Shown here piece after piece: positions 30,820 through 39,686 of a stretch of 64,000 nt of DNA (position 1 is the stretch's first letter; each line of letters begins with the position of its first letter). Under the pieces are notes generated by a model. It searched no databases. It saw nothing but the letters and a program-made list of their open reading frames with translations, and was not told the origin of the DNA. A program made the translations under genes and the position numbers. This DNA is from Paenibacillus_V sp046244365 (GTDB lineage: Bacteria; Bacillota; Bacilli; Paenibacillales; NBRC-103111). The DNA lies in contig NZ_CP176395.1 of assembly GCF_046244365.1 (NCBI RefSeq), positions 2,418,001 through 2,482,000 of the forward strand. The letters are read 5' to 3'.

Positions 30820-32112
30820 TTGAACGAGGCTATGAAAAGCAGCGGGGGCGATGCGGGCGGAAACCGCATCCGCCCCTTGGCAGACGAATACGTCGTTCTG
30901 TTCGAATCTCCCGATCCGCAATCGGTCTATGGTTACAGTCCGGGGATCGTCGTTCTGCCTGACGGGCGGTTGATCGCGACCATGGATCTCGGAGGTAAAG
31001 GGGTCAAGGAGCTGGAAGGTCCTAAGGGCTCTAGGCGCGGCTACATCACGCAGGGCAAAATATTCCTCTCCGACGATAAGGGACGGACGTGGCGGCATGT
31101 GCACGATTTTCCGTTCATGCACGCGAGACCGTTCGTCGCGGGAGGCTCCTTGTACGTCATCGGACAGTGCGAAAACATCCTGATCATGCGCTCCGACGAT
31201 AAGGGAGAGTCTTGGACGGAGCCGGTTCGTTTGACGGATTCCGGCGACTGGCATCAAGCTCCGTGCAATGTGCATGAGGCGAACGGAAACGTCTACCTGG
31301 TTATGGAAAACATTCGGGAGCACGAATTGACGAACTGGCCCGTCAGTCAAATCGAACCGATCCTGATGCGCGCAAAGACCGATGCAGATATGACGCTTGC
31401 GGAAAGCTGGACGTTCGCGAGCGGCTTGGTCGCCGAGGAAGCGATACCGTCCGGCCGCCTCGACTATTTCGGCGTCCCCTTTTTCACCGAGCAGCGCACG
31501 GCGAAGCCGAATCAAGTGAACAGCGCCTTGGTCGGCTGGCTGGAAACGAATGTTGTGCAGTTTACCGATCCGGACCATTATTGGCACGATCCTTCAGGCC
31601 GGACGTTTCATCTCTGGATGCGGGCGCATACGGGCGGTACGGGATATGCCGCAATTGCCAAGGTGGTCGAACACGAGGACGGACGCATGGAGACGATGCT
31701 CGAACGAACGCCCTCGGGCAAAACGGCCGCATTTTTGCCGTGCCCCGGCGGACAAATGAAATTTCATATTTTGTACGATGCAATCACGAACATGTACTGG
31801 CTGCTAAGCTCGCAAGCTACGGACAGCATGACGAGGGTGGACCGCCTGCCGGCAGAACGGTTTGATTTGCCGAACAACGAACGGCACCGCTTGCAGCTGC
31901 ATTTTTCGAAAAACTGCGTCGACTGGTGTTTTGCGGGCTTGGTGACGGCAGGCGATTCGCCAAGGCAATCACGGCATTATGCCAGCATGGCTATAGACGG
32001 CGACGATCTCTGCGTGCTGAGCCGTTCTGGAGATGCGAGGGCCAAGGACGCGCATAACGGCAATCTGATTACGTTTCACCGGGTTGCGGGATTCCGGGAT
32101 TTGATTTACTAG
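30820..32112 (+). CDS. Sialidase-fold (BNR/Asp-box) protein, cytosolic
   Basis: A 430-residue six-bladed propeller of the sialidase superfamily. Two Asp-boxes are visible, LSDDKGRTWRH and RSDDKGESWTEP, both of the S-x-D-x-G-x-T/S-W type. There is no signal peptide, so it acts on imported sugar. TTG 30820 is preferred, ~8 nt after GGGAGGAG; ATG 30832 is the alternative. The neighbouring DapA-family lyase is of the kind that can split sialic acid or keto-deoxy sugars. Together they suggest catabolism of an acidic or modified sugar. Whether the protein is a true sialidase or another hydrolase/lyase of this fold cannot be decided here. Confidence 0.8.
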   Translation: MNEAMKSSGGDAGGNRIRPLADEYVVLFESPDPQSVYGYSPGIVVLPDGRLIATMDLGGKGVKELEGPKGSRRGYITQGKIFLSDDKGRTWRHVHDFPFMHARPFVAGGSLYVIGQCENILIMRSDDKGESWTEPVRLTDSGDWHQAPCNVHEANGNVYLVMENIREHELTNWPVSQIEPILMRAKTDADMTLAESWTFASGLVAEEAIPSGRLDYFGVPFFTEQRTAKPNQVNSALVGWLETNVVQFTDPDHYWHDPSGRTFHLWMRAHTGGTGYAAIAKVVEHEDGRMETMLERTPSGKTAAFLPCPGGQMKFHILYDAITNMYWLLSSQATDSMTRVDRLPAERFDLPNNERHRLQLHFSKNCVDWCFAGLVTAGDSPRQSRHYASMAIDGDDLCVLSRSGDARAKDAHNGNLITFHRVAGFRDLIY

Positions 32113-32132
32113 CGTTAAAGGAGGACAAACCA

Positions 32133-33011
32133 TTGAATAGTACCGACTATCAAAAGTTTACCGGCGTGTTTTCGCTGCTGCTTACGCCATTCCGTTCCAA
32201 CAAGGAAATCGATTGGGACGTGTACGAGCAATATGTGAACTGGCAGCTGTCGTTTCAACCGGCCGGACTGTTCGCCGTTTGCGGCAGCAGCGAAATGAAA
32301 TGGCTGACGCTCGAGGAGCGTCTGGAATTGGCACGCAGGGCGGTCAACCTCGCAGGGAGTACTCCCGTAGTGGCTACGGCAAACCTGGAGCCGAACCCGG
32401 ACGATCATCCGGATGAGCTGCGAAGGATGATTGAAACAGGCGTGTCCGGCGTCGTTCTCGTGCCGCCGAACGGCATGGGAGAGGATCAGCATCGGCTGCA
32501 TGCATACATGGCGAATATGGCGGATCTAGCCGGGGTCCCGGTCATTTTGTACGAGTGGCCGCTCGTTCATCCTTACCGTGTCGAGCCCGAGATTTACAAA
32601 CAGCTCGTGTCATCGCACGGGGTACTCGGACTGAAGGATACGACATGCACGCTTGAAGGCATCAGCCAAAAAGTGAAAGCCGCGCCGGATTCCATCGTGT
32701 ACCAGGCGAATACGCCATACTTGCTGGAGTCGGTTTCGCTAGGCATTAAGGGCGTTATGGCGATCGTTTCGGCGGCTTCAGGCAAAACGGTCATTGATTT
32801 TTGGAATGCGGCTATGCGCAAAGAGCCGGAAGCAAGTGCGCTGCATAACAAGCTTGTTTATCTCGACGCCCTGCTCCGGTTCTCGTATCCGGCGTCCGCC
32901 AAATATTTGGCTTCGCTGCAAGGGATTCCAATAGAAACGTATTGCCGGGCGGATAGCGTGTTGACTGAAGAAGCAAGGAAAGCGATGGAAGTCTGGCATG
33001 GACATTCATAA
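32133..33011 (+). CDS. DapA/NanA-family aldolase-lyase
   Basis: A 292-residue TIM-barrel enzyme of the dihydrodipicolinate synthase/N-acetylneuraminate lyase family. The Schiff-base lysine is Lys168 in GVLGLKDTT and the catalytic Tyr is Tyr140 in VILYEWP. The usual GTTGE carboxylate-binding loop is replaced by CGSSEM (residues 50-55), which argues against a housekeeping DapA and for a different keto-acid substrate. TTG 32133 follows AAAGGAGG. It overlaps the next gene by 14 nt. With the propeller protein upstream it probably cleaves a 2-keto-3-deoxy-type sugar acid to pyruvate plus an aldehyde (inference). Confidence 0.88.
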   Translation: MNSTDYQKFTGVFSLLLTPFRSNKEIDWDVYEQYVNWQLSFQPAGLFAVCGSSEMKWLTLEERLELARRAVNLAGSTPVVATANLEPNPDDHPDELRRMIETGVSGVVLVPPNGMGEDQHRLHAYMANMADLAGVPVILYEWPLVHPYRVEPEIYKQLVSSHGVLGLKDTTCTLEGISQKVKAAPDSIVYQANTPYLLESVSLGIKGVMAIVSAASGKTVIDFWNAAMRKEPEASALHNKLVYLDALLRFSYPASAKYLASLQGIPIETYCRADSVLTEEARKAMEVWHGHS

Positions 33012-34089
33012 GCTGGACCGCTTTATGAGAACGGACGGAAGAAGCGGGGAAGGTGCCATTGTATGGCACTCTCCGCTCCAGCCGCCGTTCCGGATATCAG
33101 GCTTCGCTTGGCTGCGCGACGGGGGCGGTTTTCGCAGACTGCCGCATCTGCCGGAAGGGGCGGTCCGGGAGCCTGTCGATAAGTTGGCGGATTGCACGGC
33201 GGGCGGCCAAATTTGTTTCCGGACCGACTCGCGGCGAGTCGAATTACGAGTCGCCCTCAAGGCTCCCGCGCTCATGTACCATATGCCGGCTACGGGCCAG
33301 TGCGGTTTCGACGCCTATGTCGGCGAGCCCGGCTTCAAAGTATACGGCGGGACGGTCAAGTTTGATCCGCGGTTAAAGGAATACGAGAGCACGGTGCTGG
33401 AGTTTGATCCGGGCGAGTCGCGGATGCGGACGATTACGCTCAATTTCCCGCTATATCAAGGTGTGGACGATATTAGCATCGGCTTGGAAGCAGAAGCGCA
33501 GGTGCTGCCGCCGCCGCCGTACGACAGCGGGAAACGGGTCGTTCTGTACGGTACTTCGATTATGCAAGGGGCCAGCGCTTCGCGGCCGGGGATGGCGTAT
33601 CCGAACATTTTGAGCCGGAGCATCAACCTTGAATTTATCAATCTGGGCTTCTCCGGGAACGGGCGCGGCGAACCGGAGCTCGCGGAATGGGCCGGCCGGG
33701 TCGAAAATCCTGCTTGCCTTCTGCTTGATTATGAAGCCAACTGTTTAAGTACCGCCTATTACAGGCAGACATTGCCTAATTTTATCCGAATTTACCGAAG
33801 CCGTCACCCCGAGGTGCCGATCGTGCTGCTGTCCAAAATCGCGATCCGTTTCGAGTTTCTGAAACGTGCCGAACAGGCGGACCGGGCAGAGAGACTTCAT
33901 TTTCAACAGGAGCTGGTCGCAAGCTTACGGAGCCAAGGGGAGCGCAATTTGACGTTCGTGGACGGTACGAGTCTGATCGGCGAGAATGACCACGAATGTA
34001 CGGTGGATGGCGTGCATCCGAACGATCTCGGATTTAAAACGATGGCGGATCGGCTGCTGCCGGTGCTGAAGACTGTTTTGCAGTCATAG
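32998..34089 (+). CDS. SGNH/GDSL hydrolase with N-terminal beta domain
   Basis: A 363-residue cytosolic esterase. The N-terminal ~170 residues form a beta-sandwich-like domain; the SGNH domain starts with VLYGTSIMQGASASRPG (Ser nucleophile in GTSI), has NLGFSGNG as the Gly/Asn block and ends with DGVHPNDLGF (Asp/His). This layout matches the GDSL_3 group of carbohydrate esterases. ATG 32998 lies inside the end of the lyase gene (14-nt overlap). It probably deacylates the imported sugar before cleavage. Confidence 0.87.
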   Translation: MDIHKLDRFMRTDGRSGEGAIVWHSPLQPPFRISGFAWLRDGGGFRRLPHLPEGAVREPVDKLADCTAGGQICFRTDSRRVELRVALKAPALMYHMPATGQCGFDAYVGEPGFKVYGGTVKFDPRLKEYESTVLEFDPGESRMRTITLNFPLYQGVDDISIGLEAEAQVLPPPPYDSGKRVVLYGTSIMQGASASRPGMAYPNILSRSINLEFINLGFSGNGRGEPELAEWAGRVENPACLLLDYEANCLSTAYYRQTLPNFIRIYRSRHPEVPIVLLSKIAIRFEFLKRAEQADRAERLHFQQELVASLRSQGERNLTFVDGTSLIGENDHECTVDGVHPNDLGFKTMADRLLPVLKTVLQS

Positions 34090-34136
34090 TCGTTTGGACG
34101 AATGGACTATCAAATCACATTGCGGAGGGGATCGGG

Positions 34137-36185
34137 ATGTCTGGAAACAGGATAAGCCGTAGAGCTTTGCTCGCATCGATGGGAATGGCTGGGGCAGCCG
34201 TTTTGACGGAAAGCGTATGGAAGGGCGGTTTACCGGGAACGGCGGAAGCCAAAGGCGGAACGGTGACCGAGTCCGTCTACGGGCTCGATAAGGTAAAGGT
34301 GAAAGACCTGAAAGATATGGATTTCGTCATCGCGGTAACGATCGCCGAGTTGAGAGCGGAAACGGATCCGAACCCCGATTATGTTTACTATGTGATTGAT
34401 ACCTTGCAGGAAGGCATGTTCGGCTACGACCCGTCGGATACGACAACGCCTGACAATACGGGGACGGTCGTTGCGGCTGCCGCAGGCGGGCGATTCAAGC
34501 GTATGTTTGACGGCGCTTTACAGGTCAAGTGGTTCGGGGCAAAAGGAGACGGGGAAACGGACGATACGCTGTCTGTCCGTGCGGCGATGCAGGCTGCGAG
34601 AGGAAAGGAAGTTCGTTTTGCCGCAGGTGTCTATAAGTTGACCGATACGATCACGATTCCGCGAAATACGTTCGTGAGAGGAGCGGGCTGTTCCTCGTGG
34701 TTTCCGTTCGGCCAGCTGCGCAATAACGTTCCGAACAGCATTTTGGATATGGAGAACGGTACGATCCTGAAGTTCGTTGGAAACGCTTCCGTTACGTTCT
34801 CCACGAACCGGTCCGACTTCCAAAACTTCACCTGCGCGGTAAAGCTTGAGCCGGATGCGGACGGGGTGCAGCTGTCCGATCTCAAAATATTGTCGTCGTT
34901 CCGAATTCGGGATGAGAACGGGAACATTACGACTTCCGATACGGATCAGCATGCCATGTTCGATGTGGGGCTCTGGATCGACAATGCGGATCATGTCAAG
35001 CTAAACGGAATCGGCGTCGTAGGCTACTGGCAGAAAGCCGGACTTCTCTTGGACGCTTCGGGGCGCCTCGGGGCTACGCAGGAATTCGGCGCGATCGAGT
35101 ATTGCGTGGTCAATAATTGTATTTTTCAGGGGAAAATCGGGATGGCGGCGCTTGGCGGCGACGAAGGGGTACCGCCTGACGAAACCGGATTCCTCAAGCC
35201 GGCCGGGGATGATTTGACAGAGGGTGCGTTCGGCCTGTCCCATTTGTTCGTGTCCGAATGCTTTTTTTCCGGAACCGACCATCATTCGAACGTGTTCGCC
35301 GCCGGCTGGCAAAGCCGGATCGCCCCCGACAGCACGCCGCTCAAAATCGACGGCTTTATCGGCAGCGGCGTTCCTTACCGTATCAATCATCCGCGTTTCG
35401 TCAACTGTTCGATTCAAACGCGTGAAAGCGCATCGATCGTGCTGGACCGGGTTATCCGTCCCGCATTTATCAATTGCCGGGCGGAAAGCGGTCCGATCCG
35501 TGCTTCCAAACATACCGTGCTGCCGCGGCTCATCAACTGCGAGTTCCCTTATAATCGTACGAATGCGATCTATCAGGAAATCGAGCACTGTCAAGGCGCG
35601 CTCATTACGCCTTCTTTCCGCAGACTGGCCCACATACACTTGAAGGAGTATCAATTTCAGATTGAGCTCCGCAACAACAATGGGGTTATCGAGCACCGTT
35701 TGACCAAGCCTTTTACCATAAGCGCCGGCGCCAAAAGCAAAGATGTCGAAGCCTTGTTCCGTTATGCGATCAAGGAAGCAGGCTGGGATTACCAAGTATG
35801 GACGCCGACGCCCGTTCCGGGGAGCACGATGAATGACGACTACAGCAAGGGCCTATTTCTCGGTGAAAAAGCGTTCCAAGCGAAGTATAGTCTTGTCACC
35901 AGCGTGACCTTCGATAACCATGCCGATTATCAGGAGGCGGAGCTTGTCGTCGTTCAGTCGCGGGCCGCGGATACAGGTTTGTGGGCAAGAGCTGCGGCTT
36001 ACTCGGCTCCTACGGTTCCTTATAAAATGGCGACGTACAATACCGTATTGAAAATCGAGCTGCGGAACGGCAGCGGTCCGGCGACGGCACTAACGACGAA
36101 CCTCCCTATGGAAGCGCAGGGAGCGGCAAGCTTGATCCTTCGGGTTAGGGGCCTGTTTTATGAGCAGGCATACGGGCTGGGCTGA
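34137..36185 (+). CDS. Tat-exported pectate-lyase-superfamily beta-helix protein
   Basis: A 682-residue protein with a twin-arginine signal (ISRRALLASMGMAG) for folded export. At ~120-180 it has the N-cap of the pectate lyase superfamily (VKWFGAKGDGETDDTLSVRAAMQAARG, then VRFAAGVYKL), followed by irregular beta-helix rungs to ~520 and a separate C-terminal beta domain. These proteins depolymerise or bind acidic polysaccharides. ATG 34137 follows GGAGGGGAT. It is the last gene of the second carbohydrate operon and mirrors the Tat beta-helix gene at 6031. Confidence 0.85.
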   Translation: MSGNRISRRALLASMGMAGAAVLTESVWKGGLPGTAEAKGGTVTESVYGLDKVKVKDLKDMDFVIAVTIAELRAETDPNPDYVYYVIDTLQEGMFGYDPSDTTTPDNTGTVVAAAAGGRFKRMFDGALQVKWFGAKGDGETDDTLSVRAAMQAARGKEVRFAAGVYKLTDTITIPRNTFVRGAGCSSWFPFGQLRNNVPNSILDMENGTILKFVGNASVTFSTNRSDFQNFTCAVKLEPDADGVQLSDLKILSSFRIRDENGNITTSDTDQHAMFDVGLWIDNADHVKLNGIGVVGYWQKAGLLLDASGRLGATQEFGAIEYCVVNNCIFQGKIGMAALGGDEGVPPDETGFLKPAGDDLTEGAFGLSHLFVSECFFSGTDHHSNVFAAGWQSRIAPDSTPLKIDGFIGSGVPYRINHPRFVNCSIQTRESASIVLDRVIRPAFINCRAESGPIRASKHTVLPRLINCEFPYNRTNAIYQEIEHCQGALITPSFRRLAHIHLKEYQFQIELRNNNGVIEHRLTKPFTISAGAKSKDVEALFRYAIKEAGWDYQVWTPTPVPGSTMNDDYSKGLFLGEKAFQAKYSLVTSVTFDNHADYQEAELVVVQSRAADTGLWARAAAYSAPTVPYKMATYNTVLKIELRNGSGPATALTTNLPMEAQGAASLILRVRGLFYEQAYGLG

Positions 36186-36234
36186 CCGACAGGAAATACG
36201 CCCAAGCGTATCGTTCTTTTTAATAGAAACTTCG

Positions 36235-36261
36235 CCGTCAGACCATGTCTGGCGGTTTTTT
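36235..36261 (+). terminator. Rho-independent terminator (copy 2 of a duplicated type)
   Basis: CCGTCAGAC/GTCTGGCGG stem, loop CAT, then T6. It ends the second carbohydrate operon and nearly duplicates 24707-24732. Confidence 0.9.
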
Positions 36262-36388
36262 GGCGTCCGAATGGAAAGCTATGCAACCAAAGGCATGTCT
36301 CGTCCGTTTTATGATATAGTTAGAGATAATCGAAATTTGTCAAAAGGCGCTGTCGAGCGTGCGTGCCGAAAGGCGGGGGAGGAAAAAG

Positions 36389-36871
36389 ATGAGCAATTAT
36401 CGTTTCGTTTGGCCTTTATTTGCCTTTCTGTTTTTCTTTTTCCTGTTGGAGCGTCCGGCGGAGGCCAGCGTGATCGATCGTATTAAGGATATATACTCGG
36501 CTCCCGAGAAGGTGGACGAGCTGCGCAAGCAGTACGAGGACACGATAAAATCGCTTGAACAGCAGCAGCAGAAGCTGCAGGAGGCGCAAGCTTCGATGGA
36601 GAAATACGCGGCCGAGCAGAGGCAGCTGATGGAGGAAAATAACCGGTTCCGCCAGCAGAAGGACGAGCTCCAAGCCCAGAACGCGCAATTGACGCAGCGA
36701 TTGGAGCAGCTCGAGCAGGATAAGGCGGATAAAAAAAGCCTGTACCGCAGGTGGATGTCGCTGATTATTACAGCCGTCCTGCTTGCCGCGGGCTACGTCC
36801 TGTCGATCCGCGTCTGGCGCTACGCGGTGTGGCGCAGGCAGAGGCATTCGCGCGGAGGCGTCATCAAATGA
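36389..36871 (+). CDS. Membrane-anchored coiled-coil protein
   Basis: A 160-residue protein: hydrophobic N-terminal segment (~8-26) resembling a signal peptide with AEA cleavage region, a long Gln/Glu-rich coiled coil (~35-115, heptads such as LEQQQQKLQEAQASMEKY), a membrane helix (~123-143) and a short basic tail in the cytosol. I do not recognise a named family. ATG 36389 follows GGGGGAGG. Its stop overlaps the AIM24 gene by ATGA, so the two products are probably made together; an extracytoplasmic coiled-coil sensor or scaffold is possible. Confidence 0.75.
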   Translation: MSNYRFVWPLFAFLFFFFLLERPAEASVIDRIKDIYSAPEKVDELRKQYEDTIKSLEQQQQKLQEAQASMEKYAAEQRQLMEENNRFRQQKDELQAQNAQLTQRLEQLEQDKADKKSLYRRWMSLIITAVLLAAGYVLSIRVWRYAVWRRQRHSRGGVIK

Positions 36872-37557
36872 ATATCACGACACCTCCCAATGTGGGACAT
36901 ATCCATATTACGCTTGGAGACGAGGATGCCTTGCAGCTGCTCCATCCCAAGGCGCTGCTCGCGTATCAAGGATTTCCGCAAAACCGCGAAGACAAGATCA
37001 TGGACCTGGCTGGCATGTACCGTAAAAAGAAGCTGGTTCGTTCGCGCATCATGGGACCCGCCGAGCTGATCATCGGGTTGCCGCCGGGCTGCTTGCTAGA
37101 AACGATCGAGATCCCCGAGGAAAGCGATTTGCTGTTCGATTTCCGACACGTGCTATTTTATTCGGACGGTTTATCGATGAAAAGCAAGGTGCAAACGATC
37201 AAAAACGTCTGGATTACGCGGGAATGGGTGCGCATGAAGTTTAAGGGTCCGGGTCAATTGGGGCTGCTGTCTTCCGGAGCTCTTGCAACGCTGCAGTTGG
37301 ATCCCGAGCGGCCGTTATTCGTGGAGGCGGGGTCGCTCGTCGCCTATCCGGAGAATGCGGCGATCAAGCTGTCCGTTTACGGCAATCAGCTGGCCAGCCA
37401 GCATATGAACGTACAGTGGGAAATAACGGGCAGAGGACCGGTATTGATGCAAACCGGATTCCGCGATCCGCAGCTCGACGAGCAAATCCATAAGGACGGC
37501 ATCGTTCGCAGGGCGCTTCGCGAGCTGCTGCCGTTCGGAGGCGTATATATCCGGTAA
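36868..37557 (+). CDS. AIM24 family protein
   Basis: A 229-residue protein of the AIM24 (DUF124-type) fold, mostly beta strands with the family-like segments RSRIMGPAELIIGLPPG, KNVWITREWVRMKFKGPGQLGLLSSG and LFVEAGSLVAYPENAAI. No catalytic residues are known for the family. ATG 36868 overlaps the preceding stop (ATGA); longer in-frame starts lie inside the coiled-coil gene and lack ribosome sites. It is coupled to the coiled-coil membrane protein. Confidence 0.82.
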   Translation: MNITTPPNVGHIHITLGDEDALQLLHPKALLAYQGFPQNREDKIMDLAGMYRKKKLVRSRIMGPAELIIGLPPGCLLETIEIPEESDLLFDFRHVLFYSDGLSMKSKVQTIKNVWITREWVRMKFKGPGQLGLLSSGALATLQLDPERPLFVEAGSLVAYPENAAIKLSVYGNQLASQHMNVQWEITGRGPVLMQTGFRDPQLDEQIHKDGIVRRALRELLPFGGVYIR

Positions 37558-37666
37558 GAAGAAGCGCGGGCAACCTGAAGCGCAGCCCACGTCCGAGCCG
37601 AAGAGTCGCGGCTGGCGGTTCAGGTTGCATGGATGCAGCACAATGGGGCAGGAACGCCAGACCTGG

Positions 37667-38455
37667 TCATTTCGGCGGACAGAAGCCGGGACAACGCCGG
37701 CATAACGATTGGGCATAGACCGGATCGAGCTCACGCAAAGCGTTAAAATAGCTTGTGATCGAATGGTTTTCCGATACGGACATTTTCTGAAAGCGAAGCG
37801 GATGCGCTCCTCTCACGTGGAGATAGCGGTATGCGGTATCGCTTTTTGGCGGTTTATAGGTCTGTGGCGGCGTAAGGGGAACGATGTCGACTTCATTGAC
37901 AATGCGTCGATTGTATTCGATCGTCCGGTTGTATGCGGCTGCGAAGGTAGGGTCGCCGACTCTGGGAGAGGCATACGTATACACGATCGGCTGGCGGAAC
38001 TTCGTGTTGTATGCCCCGTCGAAAGCGCATAGAGTGGCAAGTGCGCCGCCGAGACTGTGCCCGGTAATGTAAAGCTTTTTATCGTGCGGCATGCGTTCGA
38101 GCGTTTCATGAATCTGACTGCGAACCGAGTCGTAAATTTTCGTAAACCCGCGATGGGTTGCCCCGGCTCCAGCGACATAAGAGAAGTCGGATTGGCGGGC
38201 GATCATATCGGATATCCAATCGGCTGTCGAATCGGTGCCGCGGAAGGCGATGATGATATCATGATCGGATTCAAGGATGAAGCCGAATCTTTCTTTCGTA
38301 AGCCCAAAAGCTCTGGCGGTAAGCGGCTTCGCGCAGGTGAAGCCCGCAGGCACGACGAAGCCGCCATCCGGATCGGCGAATTGATGATACGTTTGGCTGC
38401 ACGTCGCCGCGAGAAAGATCGCCAGCCGATTATCGATCGGATCCGTATTTGACAT
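37667..38455 (-). CDS. Class 3 lipase-family alpha/beta hydrolase
   Basis: A 262-residue hydrolase of the lipase class 3 family. The nucleophile elbow GHSLGGA carries the catalytic Ser, FRGTDSTADWISD is the oxyanion block, and an Asp (EVDIVPL) and a late His (ENHSITSYF) complete the triad. There is no clear signal peptide from the chosen start ATG 38455 (preceded by AAAGGAAGAA); a start 27 codons upstream is possible but unsupported. It is a monocistronic minus-strand gene facing the AIM24 pair. Confidence 0.85.
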   Translation of the reverse strand: MSNTDPIDNRLAIFLAATCSQTYHQFADPDGGFVVPAGFTCAKPLTARAFGLTKERFGFILESDHDIIIAFRGTDSTADWISDMIARQSDFSYVAGAGATHRGFTKIYDSVRSQIHETLERMPHDKKLYITGHSLGGALATLCAFDGAYNTKFRQPIVYTYASPRVGDPTFAAAYNRTIEYNRRIVNEVDIVPLTPPQTYKPPKSDTAYRYLHVRGAHPLRFQKMSVSENHSITSYFNALRELDPVYAQSLCRRCPGFCPPK

Positions 38456-38565
38456 GGGTGAATTCTTCCTTTCCGCATTGATCCTATTTGCTGTATGGTA
38501 TGTGCGGAAGGGCACCTGCGTATGGACGTTTGTCACGGAGCAATAGGCAAAATCAACCGTTTATA

Positions 38566-38602
38566 AAACCTCTGAACCCGTTGCGGATTCGGAGGTTTTT
38601 TT
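38566..38602. terminator. Strong terminator-like hairpin upstream of peptidase gene
   Basis: AAACCTCTGAA pairs with TTCGGAGGTTT around an 11-nt loop, with a T7 run on the plus strand. No plus-strand gene ends immediately before it, so it may close an untranslated transcript or act as an attenuator. Confidence 0.6.
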
Positions 38603-38651
38603 GTGGAACCTGGAATAATCGATTTCTTCCATTGGTTCGCGCCTAACGGGA

Positions 38652-38790
38652 TATCACGATGAGCTTTCCACCTAAAGCAAGACTAGAAATCTAGCATACA
38701 TCGTTAATAGAAGGCTTTCCGTGCGCATGAATATGCGGAAGTGGCCTTCAAAGACTATCAACGTCGCTAAGCGACGGTCTGAATAAACGG
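38652..38790 (+). other. Structured leader of unknown type before C1 peptidase
   Basis: Several hairpins stand in a row: CTAGA/TCTAG at ~38683-38694, a long arm pair GAAGGC...GCCTTC enclosing TTCCG...CGGAA at 38711-38750, and CGTCGCT/AGCGACG flanked by AGAC/GTCT at ~38754-38782. This compact series ~20 nt ahead of the ribosome site resembles a regulatory 5' UTR. It matches no riboswitch consensus that I can recall. Confidence 0.4.
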
Positions 38791-38811
38791 CAAATGAAAG
38801 AGGGGGATGCC

Positions 38812-39570
38812 ATGAGAAAATATGCCGTTAGAAAAGACGGCTGGGATATGAGGGATTTGTATTACCAGAGCGCGGCAGGGGTTTCTTCCAGATTGCTGCC
38901 GAAGCGGATCGACCTTAGGCCGTACTGCTCGGAGGTGGTCGATCAGGAGGAGCTGGGATCATGCACCGCTAATGCGATCGTCAGCGGTTTGAGGGAATAT
39001 ATGGAGATGCGGTCCTTGGCGGAGAGCGGAGATTTTCGCCGATTGTCGAGGCTTTTTCTGTATTGGCATGAGCGAAGGCTGGAGGGGACGATCAATCAGG
39101 ATGCCGGAGCGACGATTCGCAGCGGGATGAAGGTTCTGCATACGATCGGGGTTTGTCCGGAAGACGATTATCCTTACGATATCTCGAGGTTTAGGGAGCA
39201 ACCGTCGGTGAAAGCGGAAGAGGAGGCAGCCGCCTACCGAATCGACGGCTATCGACGCATTATCGGTTTGGCCGGATTAAAGGCGGCTTTGGCCGAAGGG
39301 AAACCGGCGGTGGTCGGTTTTCTCGTCTACGAATCGTTCGAATCGGAGAGGACGGCGAGAACCGGCAAGCTTAAAATGCCTGACGTTCTTCGCGAGCAGG
39401 TGCTCGGCGGGCATGCCGTGCTCGCGGTTGGCTATCGGGACGGTCTCATGGGAAGCGGAGCTGTCATTATTCGCAATAGCTGGGGACCGGATTGGGGAGA
39501 CAAGGGCTATTGCTATTTCCCCTACAAAATGTTCGAGAGGGACATCGTGTTCGATATATGGACGTACTGA
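38812..39570 (+). CDS. Papain-like cysteine peptidase (family C1), no propeptide
   Basis: A 252-residue protease. The catalytic set is readable: Gln45 (oxyanion) and Cys51 in DQEELGSCTANA, His201 in GGHAVLAVGY and Asn222 in IIRNSWGPDWGDKGY. It begins with a short tail instead of the long inhibitory propeptide of eukaryotic papains and has no signal peptide, like other compact bacterial members. ATG 38812 follows AAAGAGGGGGA; the in-frame ATG at 38794 overlaps that site. The gene has a long structured leader. The function is unknown. Confidence 0.88.
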   Translation: MRKYAVRKDGWDMRDLYYQSAAGVSSRLLPKRIDLRPYCSEVVDQEELGSCTANAIVSGLREYMEMRSLAESGDFRRLSRLFLYWHERRLEGTINQDAGATIRSGMKVLHTIGVCPEDDYPYDISRFREQPSVKAEEEAAAYRIDGYRRIIGLAGLKAALAEGKPAVVGFLVYESFESERTARTGKLKMPDVLREQVLGGHAVLAVGYRDGLMGSGAVIIRNSWGPDWGDKGYCYFPYKMFERDIVFDIWTY

Positions 39571-39686
39571 CATGAATAAGTAAGCGAAGAACGCCCGATC
39601 TGCCGGCGCCGCGGAAAACCGCATGCCATGCATATCGGGCGTTAGTAATGTAGCGTCTGCTACAGGATGCACCAAAAAAGGAGCTT

